Assembly (NCBI GenBank): GCA_963930775.1
Contig: OZ005698.1
Span: 1,178,001 to 1,242,000 of the forward strand
DNA from: Cliona cf. orientalis
Lineage: Eukaryota > Porifera > Demospongiae > Clionaida > Clionaidae
Direction of reading: 5' to 3'
DNA: 64,000 nt
Each line of letters opens with the position of its first letter. Within the stretch, counting starts at the first letter, position 1. Shown piece after piece: positions 24,001-64,000 of this stretch. The position numbers and the translations under genes were made by a program. The notes under the pieces are model-generated. The model saw nothing but the letters and a program-made list of their open reading frames with translations, was not told where the DNA came from and did not search any database.

Positions 24001-25153
24001 CGAGACTCCGCATGACATTTTCAGGGAGTATCGGTCATGCATAGGTGACCCTACTGAGATAGTATGAATGTACCGTAGAATGGATTTTGATTGAGTAGTT
24101 TAATGATGGCATTTTTGGCTGGTCAGACCTGGCCCAATTGCGAGTCTAATAGAACTTCTAGAATGTGCATACTTGACAATGTGTATGTTGGTATTAAAAT
24201 ATTATATGAGTGAGATGCTTGTGGTACATAATAATATAATAATTATGCATACGTACCCACCATGCATATCCGTATGTACAATACTGTCATGCACGTATGG
24301 CGTATTTTTGCTTCTTTTTTTCTCAAAAGAGCCCGATGAGTGAACTTAAGATTGATGCTCCCTCACTTACTCATGCGTGCATGCGTGCAGTGTACAGTTG
24401 TAGTACACACTAGCTCGCATACTCACGCATACACACACACAGAATATGAACTTAACAATAATACTACAATAATATTCATGTTTGCATGCCTTGATTTTGT
24501 AGGCTGAAACTGTCAGGAAATTACTGGAAAAACAAAGTACAAAGAAGAGAGATGAAGATCAGGTATGAACTTTCTAAGTTAATCTCAAGTTAATTGATCA
24601 ATGTAAGTGTGCTCTCTCTCTCCTTGTTATATACAATTGTAGGTTCATGTTTCTACTAGGCCCAAACTGCCTCACATGCGATACGTCAACACCATGAGGG
24701 GTGTGGCTGGTGGGTGTGGCCTGGAGTCGAGCCTCTCGCTTCCCCCGGGGATGGATTACCCTCTGGCTGCACAGAAAGCTACCGAGTAAGTTCCTTTTAA
24801 TCTAGGTGACATTAGTAACGTTTCTCTCCCTTCAATTTCTCCTCTCCCCCTCTCCTCTCTCTCTCTCTCTCTCTCTTCCTCCCTCTCTCTTTCTCTCTCC
24901 CTCTTCCTTCCTCTCCCTCTCTCTCTCCCTCCCCCCCCCCCTCTCTTTCTCCCTTCCTCCCTCCCTCATACACACCTGTAGGCCCCCTCCTCCCTTGAGA
25001 TGTGCTGCTGAAGGATGCACCAATCTCAAGAAGTACTCTGACCCCATCTCCAAGCTCCCTCTGTGCAGCCTGGAGTGCTACAAGAAGTCCAGAGCGTCAG
25101 TTCAGGGCCGCAGTTGCTGTGAACAATCGCCGATGATAGAATCCCCAAGTTAG
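21079..25153 (+). CDS. INO80B: INO80 complex subunit B (PAPA-1 / zf-HIT protein), 8 exons
   Basis: Exons 21079-21103, 21251-21443, 21961-22091, 22156-22271, 22725-22901, 24503-24562, 24643-24785 and 24982-25153 give 338 residues and TAG. Features in order: a Lys/His-rich stretch (KKKHKKNKHKKHH, near residue 20), ITLKIKLGDRL near 60, an acidic region with EEEAWLDALEAG near 125, the PAPA-1 helix (EEMLLKKTEKNRKRRLAAQ, near 190), MRYVNT, LSLPPG, and a C-terminal HIT-type zinc finger with cysteines in RCAAEGC (289, 294) and LCSLEC (310, 314). All have direct counterparts in human INO80B and yeast Ies2. The protein is a nuclear subunit that stimulates the INO80 nucleosome-remodelling ATPase. The start MGKKRSKE is the only ATG that fits the first donor. 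Confidence 0.95.
22902..24502. other. INO80B intron of 1.6 kb
   Basis: It contains a GA tract at 22912-22933 and a CT-rich tract at 23496-23640. The latter ends in an AG followed 26 bases later by gtaagt (see findings). No other coding sequence was recognised. Confidence 0.6.
24841..24981 (+). repeat. CT-rich tract before the last INO80B exon
   Basis: About 125 bp of CT/C-rich simple sequence runs up to the acceptor at 24981. It forms nearly the whole intron between 24785 and 24982. Confidence 0.8.
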
Positions 25154-25214
25154 CCAGTTGCAGTAATATCATCACTCCAATATACTTGTAGTTCACTCAA
25201 TTCCACACCACTTG

Positions 25215-25300
25215 TATGCACATGTACATGTACATGTACATGCACATACACGTACATGTATACATGTATGCACATACACGTACATGTATACATGTATAAT
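25215..25300. repeat. ACATGT/TACATG alternating low-complexity repeat
   Basis: Tandem acatgt units, partly varied to cacgtacatg, lie just after the INO80B stop. Similar stretches occur at 61920-61952 and 62757-62791. Confidence 0.7.
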
Positions 25301-25638
25301 GTACATAATAGTACTGTCACTCTCTCTCTCTCTCTGCATTAGTTAAATAACAGATAATATAATATTAATGCTCTCCTGTGACTCGTCCTAGCTGTTGTAA
25401 TGATCAGGTGACCAGAATGCCGAATATTCACGATATTACACATATTTGTTTAGATTGTAGTATTATTATTTTATTATTAGATCTCTGAATGGCGGACATT
25501 TTTAAGGTCAGTGTCAGTAACACACCCAATCAATGTCAATATTGAATTCCCACTTAGCTCTCGAGTTACTGATAACAAAATTAATAAGGGGTTCCTCACA
25601 TAACATAATATTATTATTAGTCTCCAGATTAATCTCGA

Positions 25639-25929
25639 CAATATTTTACCACATGAGTTGGGTTCAAAGAATAGTAAGGTTCACCGTGAAGAAAAATAAT
25701 CAGCTTGATAAGCCGTAATAGTGCGAGATGGTTCCTATAGCTAGAATCGTCATAAGTGGAGGGTCTTGATAATCCATTAACCCAACCATGCCAATATTTT
25801 ACCACATGCATGAGTTGGGTTCAAGGTTCACTGTGAAGAAAAATAATCAGCTTTATACATAAGCTGAGATAGTGCGAGATGGTTCCTAGAATCATCATTA
25901 AATGGAGGGTCGGTCCCGGCCGTGCCAAT
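25639..25929 (+). repeat. Imperfect tandem duplication, two units of about 150 and 138 bp
   Basis: caatattttaccacatg begins units at 25639 and 25792. Both continue through tgaagaaaaataatcagctt and gtgcgagatggttcct, with small indels between. Confidence 0.8.
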
Positions 25930-27282
25930 GTGGGAAACGAATGAATGGGGTTGGTTGGTGAAGTTGTATAAACATTGAACATTACAGCCACTCCCTCGGA
26001 ACTTTATAGTGAAGTTGGAGAAACAATGGAATCGATCGATCTGTTATTAATAGTGTAAAACCAATGATGCACCTGTACACACACGGACGCCACTAAAATT
26101 GATTTCAACGCCTTAGCTAGGCCCTATTTCCAAGTTGTTTTATGTACTGATCATGATCATGAAAAGTGCTTTCGGTGTAATATATATTATTATTATTATG
26201 CGACATTGAATGCTGGGATGGGCCTGTTAATTAACTCAGTCGTTACCATAGCGATATTAATTTGAAAGAGGTGTTAATTTACACCACTCTACTCGACTCG
26301 TACTGAAATGGCATGCAAGTCCAAGGTTCAATCTCTTGACATCTGAGACCATAATCAAGTTTAAATAAGTCACATGCAGGATCGGCGTGTGTGTGGCACT
26401 GTATTGATTACAAAATTATATTATCATACTTAATCAATGCCCATTAATTATACACGTATACCAAAAATGTTGCTCTATGATATTGTTTTGCACTGCACAA
26501 TTAACGATTCTGTGTAGTTCTTGTTACGAAATGAGCTCACCCGTATCATATTGGCCATTTCCATAGGAATTGTATATACACATCTGATATGATTGGTATG
26601 ACATTATGTGATATTCAGTAATACATCGATCAAGTCCATGGATTTGCACCCTCACCTTTGACTTGACACAGTATAGCCTTATACCTCCCTCCTGTCCCAC
26701 TAGTGCTTGAGATACTACAATTGCACATTATTATGACATTTGTATCCCCCACCCCTCCGCTCTCTGCTCTTTAATTATAATAATATTATTATGTATTGAA
26801 TTAATTCAATCCCTAGGATCAGGCTACGTAATCACCTGACCATACTACGTCTGTAGTGACATAGCATGCCAGAACCAATTTGTAACGTCAATTGCTATTC
26901 AGTGTGCATGCAGTAGTATGTACGTAATTACCAATTACCGCGAAATTGCACGGACACTGTATATGCATAATAATTAATATTATTAATATTATCATGGCCA
27001 TAGCAGCTGCAGATGACACACGCGTCTTACAATTATAGTATGCAATTGTTGGCCCATGACCCCATCTCATCATTAATTTGCTACGTACCCTAGCCTGACC
27101 TACGATCACCCACACCCCTCTGGTAGCCAACAACATGCATGACATTGTACAATAATATGCATAACTTTTGTTGCTAGGCGATATATGCATGGCTAACAAA
27201 CAATAATAAAATTAATTATTATGATACATGTGCATGTACATTATCTGGTCACACACTCACATGATCAATAATATACACATTT

Positions 27283-27469
27283 GTTGGTAGTTGCTTAGCA
27301 ACCAAAGTTTTTATAGGCAATATAAATTTGCCGGCTATGGGAAGGGGTTGGGTCATCATAAAGTAGGCCAATGATGAACAGAGGTTAACTACCAACAAAA
27401 TAGTTATCTGCCAGTAATTGGGGTGCATTCGACCATGCATCTCATGCACCCCAATTACTGGCAGATAAC
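27283..27469. repeat. Dispersed hairpin repeat, copy 1
   Basis: It begins with tagcaaccaaagtttttata, contains ggccaatgatga, and ends in a perfect 26-bp inverted repeat (27403-27428 and 27444-27469) around a 15-base loop. A related copy is at 52851-53062 and a partial one at 60870-60920. A reversed fragment lies at 27163-27182. Confidence 0.7.
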
Positions 27470-27673
27470 CACACACACACACACACACACTAGCTCACAT
27501 GCTTATAATATTATTATATTAGAATATTTCGTGGACATAGCAATAATTATTATCATTGAAGGATATCGATCTTGATGGGTGTCAAAAATTTCTGCATGTT
27601 ATATAAATAGCACTATAACTTGGCAGCTGTTAATTAGCTATATATAATAATAATTATTATTATGGTCACATGA

Positions 27674-63114
<35,441 letters not shown>

Positions 63115-64000
63115 CTGCAAAAAGTGCATTTTTAAATTAATTTTTACGAAGCAAATTTAATTAAATGTTTGTACTCGATGCTTTGTCCAGCAAGCGAAAC
63201 GAGTGATCCAAATAGAAAGCACTCATGAAGACATAACTAGAGTACCTACAAACACTTGGTCCCACCCCTTGTCCTTTCTATATATGTAAAGCTCTTAGAC
63301 TAAAGACCGTTTTTCTCCTTAACTAGCTGGGAGACATATTTAATGTTAATGAAAAAGATGAGGATATGATCGATGGTCCAGGAACCAGAGTTGAGTGCTG
63401 GCTCCGAGGGGGGGAAAATGATTTTTGGGTCCACCAGACTTGGGGAAGTATGAGAAATTGTATAAGAAACTGTCAATAATTGCAACAACCGGCGGCATCA
63501 CAAGTACAGGAGGTCAACTTTTGTTCCCATGCATGCACGCTCATCATCCCTCCCTCTCTCCCTCCCTACGTCCGTCTGTCCGTCCGTCTGTCCGTCCGTC
63601 CGTTCCCCACATCCTAAGAAATCCTGTCAACGGCAGGAATGTGCACTGACTGACTTAAGCCACGCAGGAGAGCTAGTCAGCTATTAATAACAGCGGCACC
63701 TGCAGACTTACATGTACATGCCTACACACAGAGCTGAACCTTTTCATCAAGCAGGATATTCCCAGGGAGAAATTAAAAATCCGTGTCTACATAGAGCTAT
63801 GTAAATGCTCCTATTATGTGGTGTTAGCCACAGGTAGACCACCTAACGTTGGCCACATCCCACCGATTGCCACCGTCAACTGTTATTATAATTAAATATC
63901 TGAGTGTGGTGCAATGCTGATTGTATTTATCTGTAACATGATTCCATTGTTGCATGGGTTAATTAGTAAAAGGAAAAGAAGATGCTGATTGATGGGCTGA
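63115..64000. other. Upstream part of the CDP-alcohol transferase gene, no exon recognised
   Basis: The exon at 63059-63114 needs an upstream exon ending in phase 1 after an Asp codon. No convincing donor with that codon was found here, so the next exon is probably outside the window. A CT/CCGT-rich patch lies at 63540-63605. Confidence 0.5.

Larger units (their letters stand above)
25154..27673. other. Intergenic region between convergent INO80B and CDP-alcohol transferase genes
   Basis: No coding sequence was recognised. It contains an ACATGT-rich stretch at 25215-25300, a tandem duplication at 25639-25929, many short AT palindromes, and a hairpin repeat listed separately. Confidence 0.6.

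Noticed and set aside
24832-25053. Minus-strand frame overlapping the last INO80B exon
   Set aside because: It is the antisense of a CT tract and of a proven exon, with Arg/Glu-rich low complexity.
63300-63488. Minus-strand frame upstream of the first recognised CDP-alcohol transferase exon
   Set aside because: It does not provide the phase-1 end after Asp that the signature requires, and has no family motif.

Overview
This is a window from an animal nuclear genome. It is AT-rich, its genes are split by many GT-AG introns, and simple repeats and small transposon relics fill the space between exons. The gene set (KSR, syntaxin, a TRPA channel with ankyrin repeats, INO80B and a CDP-alcohol phosphatidyltransferase) is metazoan. 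The compact genes with short introns, and the small inverted-repeat elements, suggest an early-branching invertebrate such as a demosponge. That placement is an inference from style, not proof. All gene models were spliced by hand from reading frame, splice sites and family resemblance.

Layout. 29-4447 (+): the C-terminal part of a KSR (kinase suppressor of Ras) gene, whose 5' end lies outside the window. 5511-5699 (-): a stray copy of the terminal exon of the TRPA gene. 6018-8443 (-): a Qa-SNARE syntaxin gene in eight exons, with no membrane-anchor exon found. 8736-18134 (-): an 18-exon TRPA-type channel gene, apparently complete but carrying one in-frame TGA. 18295-20941 (-): a two-exon gene for a 780-residue serine-rich protein I do not recognise. 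21079-25153 (+): INO80B in eight exons, sharing a divergent promoter with the previous gene. 27674-63114 (-): the 3' five exons of a CDP-alcohol phosphatidyltransferase gene spread over more than 35 kb. Its introns of 13.8, 12.0 and 8.0 kb hold simple repeats, tandem duplications, hairpin repeats and MITE-like elements.

The genes do not form a pathway. KSR is a Ras-MAPK scaffold, syntaxin a membrane-fusion SNARE, TRPA a sensory cation channel, INO80B a chromatin-remodeller subunit and the last a phospholipid-synthesis enzyme.

The most unusual observations are: an in-frame TGA in the ankyrin domain of TRPA; a direct duplication of the TRPA terminal exon that brackets the syntaxin gene; a syntaxin whose SNARE register is broken by small in-frame indels and which lacks a visible anchor exon; a KSR with DTG in place of DFG; nested non-autonomous transposons with intact target-site duplications; and a hairpin repeat family whose arms appear to covary between copies.
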